Shown: positions 13,090-22,206, numbered from the stretch's first letter. The stretch: DNA of 64,000 nucleotides from Agapanthus africanus (GCA_030015575.1 CM057338.1:775881864-775945863); one strand, 5' to 3'. Numbers and translations: made by a program. Notes: generated by a model not told the origin, from the sequence alone.

Positions 13090-13320
13090 TGCACAGTGGT
13101 ATTCAGTTGGAATATCCTGCACCTCATTCGACGAGGCAAGGGCCGAGATCCCTTCACCGGGAGTGACCCCTTGGGCAGAAGTTTGCATCAGGGTAATAAC
13201 TTCACTATAGTCGATTACATGTTGCTTTGCATCGCGGTATTCAGTTGGAATATCCTGCACCTCATTCCACGATGAAAGAGACGAGATCCCTTCACCGGGA
13301 GTGACCTCTTTAGCAAAGGT
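13090..13320 (+). repeat. Paired leader repeat of F
   Basis: Two copies of 'cgcggtattcagttggaata' + 'tcctgcacctcattc-acga' + 'gagatcccttcaccgggagtgacc' are separated by about 135 bp. The same doubled block occurs in D (54025-54260) and, inverted, in C (43257-43490). Confidence 0.8.
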
Positions 13321-13451
13321 TTTCGCCACTATATTTTTATAAAAAGCTATCAGGTTCCTTCAACGAGATCAAGTTCATTACGTTAAAGGTTTTTTGCCAA
13401 AAACCAGCCGTAGCCCTCCGTCGTTTCAGACGATAGCATGTAGTATTCATG

Positions 13452-13655
13452 CTATGTTTGTTGGCCTTCGTCAAGGCATAGTGGATGGTAGCTGCTTATT
13501 ACTTTTCTGTTGCATAATGAGTTAGTTTGGGACAGTCGTATTACCTTGTTGGCCTTCATCAAGGGTATGTATGGGTGGGTTCGAATTAACAAGATAATGA
13601 CGGGTAGAACTTGACATGTGACTTATGATTTGTTGGCCTTCGTCAAGGTCATACG
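13452..13655 (+). ncRNA. Three tandem stem-loops in the F leader
   Basis: Three copies of the near-identical 20-mer TTTGTTGGCCTTCGTCAAGG (13457, about 13545 and 13629) each lie between arms that pair. SL1 is CTATG/CATAG (13452-13481, perfect). SL2 is GTCGTATTAC/GTATGTATG, with an internal loop. SL3 is CTTATGA/TCATACG (13622-13655, one mismatch). Within the 20-mer, TTGGC and GTCAA pair (one G.U), leaving a small apical loop and an asymmetric 4x2 internal loop. In SL2 the GTCAA reads ATCAA. Equivalent triplets occur in A, B, C and D. Confidence 0.65.
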
Positions 13656-13930
13656 AACATGGGGTAAAAATCACATCGGGAGTTTCTAAAGAAACTGAAA
13701 CTTGCCAGGCATGTGCATACTTTCTGGAGTGTGATAACGTGAGTGGATACCTTCACGTTATCATGAGATGAGAGTTGGATCCCGATTCCCACTGATGAGT
13801 TGGTTTACTCTTCGGCTGATCCCGATTGATTCTTCTTTCAGGTTTGGAGGAGAATTTGACAGTACAGTGGGAGGTTTCCTGATTAGATAAAGTGATAACC
13901 ATTCTGATCTAGGTTAGAGTGCACGCAGAG

Positions 13931-13957
13931 TGTTTCTTTTCTCTCTCTCTTTGGCAG
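13931..13957 (+). promoter_or_regulatory. Splice-acceptor-like tract before the gag position (F)
   Basis: 'tgtttcttttctctctctct' is followed by 'ttggcag' and then 'cgacc'. This is a polypyrimidine tract ending in CAG immediately upstream of where gag begins in the family. The same arrangement, with the following CGACC, is present in A, B and C. In D the AG is mutated. It is a candidate 3' splice site; no donor has been identified. Confidence 0.4.
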
Positions 13958-14029
13958 CGACCTTTGACCGACCCTAGACTATGACTCAGTGACCAAGTTG
14001 ACCGAACCGTCTTAAAATACTGGCTTTTG

Positions 14030-14356
14030 GATTGTCCGACTTGCATAAGTCATTGCCTTTCCTTCTTTTACCCTCTGAATTTCTCAGAACATCCCGTATT
14101 ACTACGAACATCCACTTCCATTGGATAGATCCATCGTATGGTTATATACGAACTCGAAGGGACTTCTTCGAGGATGGATCCAGGTTCAGGAGAAATAGAA
14201 TTGGTTTATTCAGTTGTCTTTTATTATCACCTTCTCTCAGGTTGCGAGGGCTCCTTAGTTTAGGAGTGTACACCTATTACGCTTATTGGATAGTCTTCTT
14301 CCAAACCATAGGCAAATGCCGAAAGGTAGAGAATGAAGAAAACCAATTAGCCTAAG
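14030..14356 (+). pseudogene. Repeat unit occupying the gag position in F (first part)
   Basis: This aligns with the approximately 408-bp tandem units of D (54960-55730), with landmarks 'gatccatcgtatggttatat', 'acgaactcgaagg', 'ttctctcaggttgcgag' and 'ttattggatagtcttcttcc'. A 107-codon open frame runs through it but has no recognisable domain. It ends where A inserted; the continuation is at 24594. Confidence 0.5.
14352..14356. other. Target-site duplication of A (left copy)
   Basis: CTAAG directly precedes the A LTR terminus TGTA and is repeated exactly at 24589-24593 after the other terminus ACA. A 5-bp duplication is the hallmark of retroviral-type integration, and proves that 14357-24588 is one insertion. 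Confidence 0.95.
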
Positions 14357-16529
14357 TGTACGTCCATGCTACCTCTCCCGGTACTTTCGGGAAAGCTGAA
14401 TTTGGTAAATAACAATTTTTACGGAGGTGGTAACATGGACCTATAACCCGGATCTTGGTTAAACTTCTATCTAACATCCTAACTAAGAGTTTCTAGCTAC
14501 TCGGTTAGGGGGTTATACCTAGCTTGTCTTGAACTCCTTCTTCTTCAAGCTCCGATGGTGGTCCGATGGCTCCTTCTCGTCGTCTCCGTACGCCGAAGAT
14601 AGATCCACTTGAAAGCTCCAACCTTTAGCTCCTTCTTCGTTCTTTGAAGAAACTAGTTCACTTGGTTTGCTAAACCTAGTGAACTAGAATGAGTAGAGAG
14701 GAAATAGAATGGGATTTTATCTATGGTTCTTGATTCTCAACTCATGAGACAAGAGAACCATAGATCAAGAGAGGGAGCAAGAGGTTGAGGGTGAGAGCAA
14801 AATGGAGAGCTCAAGAACAAGAGAGAGAATGAGCAAGAAAGAATGAGCAACTCTTTTGTCTTTCACCCTCTCATAATCCAAAGTGATCATAACTCATCAT
14901 ATCAAAAAAGTCTTATGTGATGGTTTGAAGCAACCATAACCTTATCATGTCATGCACTCATTTTACTCAAATGAGCAAGCAAGTAAAAGTCTTTGGCATG
15001 AAATGATAACCATGGTTATCATGATGGTCAACTAGTCAAGCCTAGTCAACCGGTCAACAAAGTCAACAAGTCAACAAAAATCAACAAGTCAACAAAGTCA
15101 ACAAAAGTCAACAACCAAGTCACCATAATACTTAATTAATATAATAGTTAATCACATATCATATTCTCATTAGGGTTGAGCATAAAGTCAAATAGTCAAC
15201 GGTCAACTGTCAACAACCCTAATGAGAATCCGCTGCCTCTGCCTCCCTGTCAACTGTGCATACACACCCGCATCCGCGTTCCAAGGAACACGAATGCAAA
15301 CTGGATAAATCCAATCCCATAAGGTACACTAGGATCTGGCTTAAACCAAAGCCCGCTAGTGTAAACTGTCCGGACACTGTACGTGCACAAGTGCACGGAT
15401 GTGACCGAACCCTGTCGCAAAACCATGCGACCTGTCGCAATACCATGCGACCTCTACTCTTTTGCCTAAAGGCGAAAAGCTTTCTGTGTGGGACTCTAAA
15501 GACTCGACACTACGCTGGCAGTGGGTTTAACCACAGACCGCAAGCGGCACTAGCTGTGCGTAACGGTCCCCAGGTAATGCCGACAAGAAGACCGACGAGG
15601 CGAAACCCATCTGAACTCCTACTGAGCCTGAGTGTGACATTCTCCGTACAGTCCGGTCTGTTCGTCTGATACATCGCATGGCGGGCCTAGGGGGCGGTAA
15701 ACGTCAGTCCCCCAATAGCGGTACAAGTCGTGCCGGAGCGAAGCCTAAAACACCCTGAGATAACACTGGAAACCTACCAGTATATCTCGTTTGCCCTGGC
15801 CAGGGACTACTCGTGTAATGGCTCTCCTAGACACAGCGCGATGTCAACCCCCAATACCGGAAGAGACGAATCCTGTCTAACCGTCACTGCCTCCAAGTGC
15901 TTCGGGACTGCACCCAACCACTACCTGTTTGCACGACTCCTTTGAGCCGTGGTAGGGTAGTGATCAAAGTACAGTGGGAACACACTCGAGGCGGACTGAC
16001 AGTGTCAAGTCAGCGGACTAAGCTGTACTCATGTCACCTGGGAACTGATAACTGACGATAGGTATAATACCAACTAGTCAGTTCCCGACGAGTCCTGTCC
16101 AGTGTACCCGTAACCTAACGAGCACCCGCATACTATCTCAAGTACGACGTACTGACGGCTGTGGGACAGACCGTCTCCCATACTGGGATGAGAAGCGCAT
16201 GCGCTGGTCTACTCCGGAGTATCGATGCCCTGTCTCGATAGTCCTGCGACCAGGGACCTGCATAAGGATGTGCTTATAGATTACCCAGCCCCACTAGTGT
16301 GACGGCCATCACATCGCTGGTAATCAAGCAAAGATCATAAGGGCTCCACTAATGTGTATAGGTGATATACTAAAATAAACACATGTACACATTGAAGTAG
16401 AAACAAACCAAGTAGCATACTACTATTTTGAGCAAGATTGTCAATACAAGGTGAATATCCCAAGCTTCCATTAAGTAATATACATACTAGTATGATACAG
16501 TAATGGCCTCTAGGGCATATACACTAACA
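14357..16529 (-). repeat. 3' LTR of A (2173 bp)
   Basis: On the minus strand it starts TGTTAGTGTATATGCCCTAG and ends ...GGACGTACA. It is nearly identical to 22416-24588 (offset 8059). It shares the 15480-16529 portion with the B LTRs (about 30100-31151). It holds a dense W-box cluster (15026-15215). The short open frames in it are chance frames that recur in both LTR copies. Confidence 0.95.
15026..15215 (-). promoter_or_regulatory. W-box cluster in the A LTR
   Basis: On the transcribed (minus) strand there are about a dozen TTGACT/TTGACC motifs in 190 bp, mostly spaced 8-12 bp as (GTTGACTT)n-like units. TTGAC[C/T] is the binding core of WRKY factors, which act in wound, pathogen and senescence responses. 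The same cluster is in the 5' LTR at 23085-23274, where it would act as the promoter-proximal enhancer. Confidence 0.55.
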
Positions 16530-16541
16530 ATCTCCCACTTG
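16530..16541 (-). other. Polypurine tract of A
   Basis: The minus strand reads CAAGTGGGAGAT immediately before the 3' LTR start TGTTAG. This is the plus-strand primer of reverse transcription. The same tract precedes the 3' LTRs of B (31152) and D (58329-58340). Confidence 0.9.
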
Positions 16542-16543
16542 CA

Positions 16544-19500
16544 CTAAGGCCATGTACTGGCGTATCGAAGACCTATCATCTCGATCAGCCGCTCGAACTG
16601 AGTCTGGGGCAAGGCCTTGGTGAATGGATCTGCAGTGTTATCTTCTGATTTTACTCTCTTTACCTCGATCTCCCGGCGATCAATGATCTCCCTGATCAGG
16701 TGGAACCGCCTCAAAATGTGCCTGGACTTCTGATGGGACCTGGGTTCCTTCGCTAAAGCTATAGCGCCGTTGTTGTCACAATACAGCGGTATTGGATCAA
16801 CACTGGTAGGAACCACCTGAAGTTCCGTGAGGAACTTCTTCATCCAGACAGCTTCCTTTGCGGCATCGCAAGCAGCTATGTACTCCGCTTCCATGGTTGA
16901 GTCAGCAACGGTTTCCTGCTTGGAACTCTTCCAGCAAACCGCCCCTCCATTGAGGGTAAAGACATAACCCGACATGGACTTGGAGTCATCCTTGTCACTC
17001 TGGAAGCTGGAGTCAGCAAAGGCCTCAATCTGGAGGTCTTTTCCGCCATACACCAAGAACATCTCCTTAGTCCTTCTCAGGTACTTGAGAATGTTCTTTA
17101 CTGCTATCCAGTGTTTCTCCCCTGGGTCCGACTGATACCGGCTTACAACGCTCAATGCGTATGCTACATCTGGTCTGGTACATAACATCGCATACATAAT
17201 AGAGCCTACCGCAGATGCGTAGGGTATTGATGACATGCGAGCCCTTTCCAAATCAGTCTTGGGAGACATCTCTTTGGAGAGGGTGATTCCGTGACAAGCC
17301 GGTAGATTACCGCGCTTGGAATCTTCCATACTGAATCGTTTCAGTATGGTGTCTATGTACCTTGACTGTGAAAGTCCCAACATCCTTTTAGATCTATCAC
17401 GATAGATCTGGATCCCCAGAATGTAGTTGGCATCGCCCAGGTCCTTCATGGAGAACCTCTGTGACAAGAATCCTTTGACTGACTGTAGCATAGGAATATC
17501 ATTTCCTATTAGGAGAATGTCATCGACGTACAAGACGAGGAATACCACATTTCTCCCTACAATCTTACTGTAAATGCATGGTTCATCTGGGTTTTTGACA
17601 AAGTCGAATTCTTTGACAGTATCATCAAAGCAGATGTTCCAACTCCGCGATGCCTGCTTAAGTCCATAGATGGACTTGAGCAACTTGCACACTTTACCGC
17701 TGCTCCCACTCTGATTGAATCCCTCTGGCTGATCCATATAGACGCACTCTTCTAAATTTCCATTTAGGAAAGCCGTCTTAACGTCCATCTGCCAGATCTC
17801 ATAATCGTAGAAGGCAGCAATGGCAAGAAGGATCCGAATGGATTTAAGCATGGCTACCGGAGAAAAAGTCTCGTCATAGTCCAAACCAGGTCTTTGACGA
17901 AAACCCTTTGCAACGAGCCTAGCTTTATAGGTTTTAACCTGCCCATCTACACCAATCTTCTTTCTGAAGATCCATTTGCAGCCTACGGGTTTTACCCCTT
18001 CTGGAGCAAAGTCCAAAGTCCAAACTTTGTTGGTGTACATAGACTCCATCTCGGTCCGCATTGCATCCAGCCATTTTACCGAGTCACCGCTCTGAATGGC
18101 TTGCTGGAAGCTAGTAGGCTCATCATAATCTATGATGCAATCCTCTCTATCCCCGTCTATGAGAAAACCGTAGTATCTCTCGGGCGGATGAGACTGCCTA
18201 CTACTCCTGCGGAGCGGCGTAGGAATGTCCGGTTCCCCTGAACCTTCTGGTTCTACTAAGGTTTCAGTAATAGCTTGTGGTTCTGGAATTTCTTCCAGTT
18301 CTATTGCGCTCCCACTTATCTGATTTTCTAAAAACTCAGTTTCCATGAAGCGGGCATGACGAGAAACAAGGACTTTTTGCTCCTCTGCGTAATAGAAAAG
18401 ATACCCCTTGGAGTTCTTTGGGTATCCCACAAACTTGCACTGTACTGAGCGTGCCTCGAGCTTGTCCGCATGCTGCTTTTTTACAAAAGCCGGACATCCC
18501 CATGTCTTAAAGGATTTAAGACAGGGTTTCTTCCCACTCCACATCTGATATGGTGTGGTAGGCACTGTCTTAGTAGGAACTTGGTTCAAGAGATGTGCAG
18601 CTGTTTCCAGTGCATATCCCCAGAAAGATCGCGGTAACTCAGCCTTACTCATCATGGAACGAACCATATCTAATAAGGTTCGATTCCTTCTTTCCGATAC
18701 ACCGTTGTGTTGTGGTGTGTATGGAGGAGTACGCTGAGAGAGAATTCCATTCTCTTTTAAGTAGTCCAGAAACTCGGCACTCAAGTATTCACCACCTCGA
18801 TCCGATCTTAGGATCTTGATACTTTTGCCTGTTTGTTTTTCTACTTCATTCTTATATTCTCGAAATTTCTCAAAGGCTTCGGATTTGTGCTTCATTAAGA
18901 AGACATGTCCAAACCTAGAGAAATCATCTGTGAAAGTAATGAAGTATGAATAACCGCTTCGCGCATGTGTAGACATTGGACCACATACGTCACTGTGTAT
19001 AAGTCCTAAGAGCTCGCTCGCTCTTACTCCGTGTCCAGTGAACGGAGTCTTTGTCATCTTTCCCATGAGACAAGATTCACAAGTGGCATAAGACTGGTAC
19101 TCGAACGGATCCAAGTATCCTTCTTTATGTAACTTAGTCAACCGTGTCTCATTGATGTGACCCAGTCTACAATGCCATAAGAAAGCCTGATTTAATTCTG
19201 GAGACTTTCTTTTAAGTGTGTTCTGGACACTGAATATCTGAGCTTGATTCAATACGTATATACCGTTATTTAATGTACCTGACCCAATCAGTGCTTGATT
19301 TAGGTGGATGTTTACTACATCGCTTACAAAAGCAAAATCATATCCTTCCTTAGAAAATAAGGATACAGATATGATATTGCAAGTCGCACCTGGTACATAC
19401 AAACAGTCACGCAGAATCAATATCTGCCCAGTTGTCAGTCCTAGGTGATATTCCCCTATGGATACAGCATCCATGCTCATTCCGTTAGCAACCCTGAGAG

Positions 19501-20257
19501 TCATATCACCTTTCCTGATAACCCTATGGTTTCTCAGACCCTGTAACGAATTACAGATGTGAGATCCTGATCCGGTATCCAATACCCAGGAAGTAGGGTT
19601 AACTGACAAACAGTTCTCAATTACAAACACACTCGAAGCCGAAGCCACAACATGCTTCGAATTCTGGCTACTGGCTTTACAAGCCCTGCAATCTCTCTGC
19701 CATAGTTCATTCCCGTTACAATAGGAACGTCCCTCTTTTACTATATCCAGTCCTGAAACTTTTGCCCTTGCTTTTCCTTTTTCTTCCCTGGTTTCTTTCA
19801 GGGTATAAGCAGAGGGCAGGGACTGTAGAATTAGGTCAGTACTTGACCCATTCTCCAACGTGGTCTCCAGGTCCGTGAGCTCAATATAGCTGGTCTCTGT
19901 AAGGACGTTGCCCCTTACAGATGACCCGACTGCCAACCTCGCTTGAAGCAATTCGTTCGAGGTCTCATATCTTGCGATACGAGATTGCTCTCCATATAAA
20001 ACTTTGTTATGGAGGAAGATGGAAACTGAGTCCATCTTCTCGTGCTGCCTCTGGTTTGTACCATCAACTGAGGCTAACACGAGGCACTTGGCTTTCGCAC
20101 AATCCCTTTCCGATGTCCTGTGGATGTAAACATCCGTGACATGGGAAACTGGACCTGAGACAGCAGGGTTTTGATTAGTTAAGAGGTGTCCCAGCTTGTC
20201 GTGGGCAATGGACATCTGGACAGACCTTTGCCAGTCATAACAGTCAGGTTCAGTCAT
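16544..20257 (-). CDS. gag-pol: Gag-Pol polyprotein of copia A
   Basis: A single frame of 1237 codons encodes the copia order Gag, protease, integrase, RT, RNase H. The start is the ATG of MTEPDCYDW; the frame stays open 23 codons further upstream, but that part crosses the pyrimidine tract, and the B-type start codon is GTG here. The protease has the DTGSGSH motif at about residue 227. Integrase has a zinc site H362-x4-H367-x25-C393-x2-C396 and catalytic D423, D486 and E522 (exact 35-residue spacing between the last two). RT has YVDD at about 910. RNase H carries AFADSSFQSD and MEAEYIA. Gag is shortened by about 60-70 residues compared with B. The CCHC knuckle is degenerate (first Cys to Arg, His to Leu). 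Pol looks intact; nucleic-acid packaging by this Gag is doubtful. Confidence 0.93.
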   Translation of the reverse strand: MTEPDCYDWQRSVQMSIAHDKLGHLLTNQNPAVSGPVSHVTDVYIHRTSERDCAKAKCLVLASVDGTNQRQHEKMDSVSIFLHNKVLYGEQSRIARYETSNELLQARLAVGSSVRGNVLTETSYIELTDLETTLENGSSTDLILQSLPSAYTLKETREEKGKARAKVSGLDIVKEGRSYCNGNELWQRDCRACKASSQNSKHVVASASSVFVIENCLSVNPTSWVLDTGSGSHICNSLQGLRNHRVIRKGDMTLRVANGMSMDAVSIGEYHLGLTTGQILILRDCLYVPGATCNIISVSLFSKEGYDFAFVSDVVNIHLNQALIGSGTLNNGIYVLNQAQIFSVQNTLKRKSPELNQAFLWHCRLGHINETRLTKLHKEGYLDPFEYQSYATCESCLMGKMTKTPFTGHGVRASELLGLIHSDVCGPMSTHARSGYSYFITFTDDFSRFGHVFLMKHKSEAFEKFREYKNEVEKQTGKSIKILRSDRGGEYLSAEFLDYLKENGILSQRTPPYTPQHNGVSERRNRTLLDMVRSMMSKAELPRSFWGYALETAAHLLNQVPTKTVPTTPYQMWSGKKPCLKSFKTWGCPAFVKKQHADKLEARSVQCKFVGYPKNSKGYLFYYAEEQKVLVSRHARFMETEFLENQISGSAIELEEIPEPQAITETLVEPEGSGEPDIPTPLRRSSRQSHPPERYYGFLIDGDREDCIIDYDEPTSFQQAIQSGDSVKWLDAMRTEMESMYTNKVWTLDFAPEGVKPVGCKWIFRKKIGVDGQVKTYKARLVAKGFRQRPGLDYDETFSPVAMLKSIRILLAIAAFYDYEIWQMDVKTAFLNGNLEECVYMDQPEGFNQSGSSGKVCKLLKSIYGLKQASRSWNICFDDTVKEFDFVKNPDEPCIYSKIVGRNVVFLVLYVDDILLIGNDIPMLQSVKGFLSQRFSMKDLGDANYILGIQIYRDRSKRMLGLSQSRYIDTILKRFSMEDSKRGNLPACHGITLSKEMSPKTDLERARMSSIPYASAVGSIMYAMLCTRPDVAYALSVVSRYQSDPGEKHWIAVKNILKYLRRTKEMFLVYGGKDLQIEAFADSSFQSDKDDSKSMSGYVFTLNGGAVCWKSSKQETVADSTMEAEYIAACDAAKEAVWMKKFLTELQVVPTSVDPIPLYCDNNGAIALAKEPRSHQKSRHILRRFHLIREIIDRREIEVKRVKSEDNTADPFTKALPQTQFERLIEMIGLRYASTWP

Positions 20258-20297
20258 ATTATTATCTAGATGTAACCTAGGTGCGGTCACAGGGTCG

Positions 20298-20328
20298 CTG
20301 CATTTAAGAGAGAGAAGAAGAAACACTC
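20298..20328 (-). promoter_or_regulatory. Splice-acceptor-like tract before gag (A)
   Basis: The minus strand reads 'gtttcttcttctctctctta' then 'aatgcag' then 'cgaccc'. This is a polypyrimidine tract plus CAG, about 40 nt upstream of the gag ATG. The same feature occurs at the same place in B, C and F. It is a candidate 3' splice site, inferred only from sequence. Confidence 0.4.
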
Positions 20329-20783
20329 AGCATGATGCTCTTGCAAGTTTAGAGTGGTTTTTAGTTTGTCTAAACAGGATGGCTCCCACTGTTTCTCGAA
20401 TCCCTCCTCAAACCATAAAGGAAGAATTAGTCGGGATCAATCCCACCGCACAATACTTGCTTAACCGTTCAGCCAGGCCGGTGTCGGTACTTCGAGGGAG
20501 GTTTTCCAACGCTTTCGCGAAGTTCCTTAATTAAAGAACCTCTTTTCCCTGGGGGCGTAGCCCCGCTAACACCTTTCTAGGCACCTACTAGGTTTATAGC
20601 ATTGATCGTTTAGTGAGAAATTTCCTGAGGAGTAGCATATACTCACAGTAGGATCGGGATCCAAATATCATTGCGTGACAAAACTGAAGGAATCCTACCA
20701 GAATCATCACACTCCAAATGGTATGCAGTGCTAGCAAGTTTCACTTCTTTTGAAACTCCCGATGTGGATTTTTGCCCCATGCT

Positions 20784-20993
20784 CTTATGACCTTGACTAA
20801 GGCCAACAAATCATAAGTCACATGTCAAGTTCTACCCGTCGTTGTCCAGGTTAATTTGAATCCATCCGTATATACCCTTGACTAAGGCCAACAAAGTAAT
20901 ACGACTGTCCCAAACCAACGCATCTATCTATGCAACATATGAATGTCCACCAGCTACCAATCACTGTGCCTTGACTAAGGCCAACAAACACAG
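20784..20993 (-). ncRNA. Three tandem stem-loops in the A leader
   Basis: Three identical copies of the 20-mer CCTTGACTAAGGCCAACAAA (plus strand; 20791, 20876, 20969) each sit between paired arms. These are CTTATGA/TCATAAG (20784-20817, perfect), CGTATATAC/GTAATACG (one bulge) and CTGTG/CACAG (20964-20993, perfect). Inside the 20-mer, TTGGC/GTCAA forms an upper stem. Compared with B and F, SL1 changes CTATG/CATAG to CTGTG/CACAG, a compensatory A-U to G-C change. Confidence 0.7.
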
Positions 20994-21200
20994 CTTGAAT
21001 ACTGTTGAATATTCATATGAAACGACGGAGGGCTACGAATGGTTTTGGCAAAACCGTGAACGTAGTGAACTTGATTTAGTCGATGGAACGAGATAGCTTT
21101 TAAATGGAGTGGCTCAAACTCCGCATTTTAAAAGTTTGTTTTTGAAAAGAACCGAGTGGTTTTTCGAAAGTGTTCCAACGACTTATACTTGGTTTATTTT

Positions 21201-21290
21201 CTTGCATTAGTTCTTTTAATGCATGTTTTGCTTGCATTAGTTCTTTTAATGCGTGATATTCTTGCATTAGTTCTTTTAATGCGTCCCATC
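21201..21290 (-). repeat. Three tandem 30-bp hairpin units in the A leader
   Basis: 'cttgcattagttcttttaat' + 'gc' occurs at 21201, 21231 and 21261, period exactly 30. Each unit is a GCATTA/TAATGC hairpin. B has only one copy (27961-27980). C, D and F have a different-sequence hairpin at the same position beside GATGGGA. Confidence 0.8.
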
Positions 21291-22162
21291 ATTTAATCCT
21301 ACCATTGCAGAAAACAACCAAAATATGACGTACGCTTATGCCATTCGCATTCGCCACTGGGCCCCATCATTACCCGTTAGGTTACTTAACTAACGACAGA
21401 GCGAGGGCTGGGCTAGCGCGTCTGTAAAACATAAGCAACGCCTAAATAATATCATATATAGATATACTGCAATGATAAACATTTCAGATCACAGATAAAT
21501 ACATTGGATATACTAGGAATCTGTAATTTGTACGAGCCTGTAACAAAAACAGATAACACGGTCGCGGTGAATAGCCAACACCCCACCCAAGACCCCTACG
21601 GGTGCGGCAAACTACCCGCCAAGTACCCGAAGCGTAGCAACCTCCCTCATCTCCATGAGTAGGCCACTCGACACTTCGGCATACCCGGTAGTTTGTGCAC
21701 CCCTCCATGGGTCTATCCTAGGAGCAAAAACAGTAAAAAGAAATTATACAATGACGGCTACAACCCCGACCCGGTTGTGCGGCCATACAAATAATTATTA
21801 CATCAATTTACAAATTTACAAGAATTGAAAGAAAAGAAAACTCTCGTCTCACAACCCCCGGCTATTCACCCGCGACAATCCAACATATTTATATACACAT
21901 TCCAGCACATTACAGATCACAGATTTGTATAACCCCCACTAATCGACATATAGCGATTAGTAGATGTTCAATACAAATATCACATTACAGAAAACCCGTT
22001 AGCTCAAGTCTTTTAGAAGTTCGATCAAAAATACGGATTTTCGGGACCCCAAAATAAAATTTTCGTTCTGGAAAATCTGGGTTGAAAATATATATATTAA
22101 AAATCCCAAAACAACCCAATAAACACTCTGCAGAAAAATTATCCCATCTCGAGTTAATGCCG

Positions 22163-22206
22163 CCGCGGAAGGGCGGCGGGAGCGTGCTCCCGCCGCGCTT
22201 CCGCGG
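22163..22206 (-). ncRNA. GC-rich leader hairpin of A
   Basis: CCGCGGAAG (22163) pairs with CTTCCGCGG (22198). Inside, CGGCGGGAGC (22174) pairs perfectly with GCTCCCGCCG (22186), giving 19 base pairs with a 2x2 internal loop and a 2-nt centre. It lies about 209 nt from the LTR/PBS junction, as in F, B, C and D. Confidence 0.7.

Larger units (their letters stand above)
11916..13930 (+). other. Long untranslated leader of F
   Basis: There is no coding region here; all open frames are short. Blocks conserved with D, A and B include the stretch around 12640-12730 ('acccgtaggggtctaggtttcattgcac' area) and 12880-12955 (CGTTAG...CTAACG inverted repeat followed by 'gacgggaccca'). There is also a hairpin TTGAT/ATCAA at 12997-13010 just after 'gatggga', a pair of about 80-bp repeats (13090-13170 and 13225-13320), and three stem-loops at 13452-13655. 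It is about 2.3 kb, unusually long for a copia leader. Confidence 0.7.

Noticed and set aside
15256..15669. 137-codon plus-strand frame in the A LTR, repeated at 23315-23728
   Set aside because: It lies antisense inside the LTR, appears twice only because the LTR is duplicated, and has no recognisable protein features.
20784..20993. CRISPR-like arrangement (three identical 20-mers with about 70-bp spacing)
   Set aside because: There are only three repeats, in a plant retrotransposon leader. Flanking arms pair with each other, and related elements show stem covariation. No cas genes are present.
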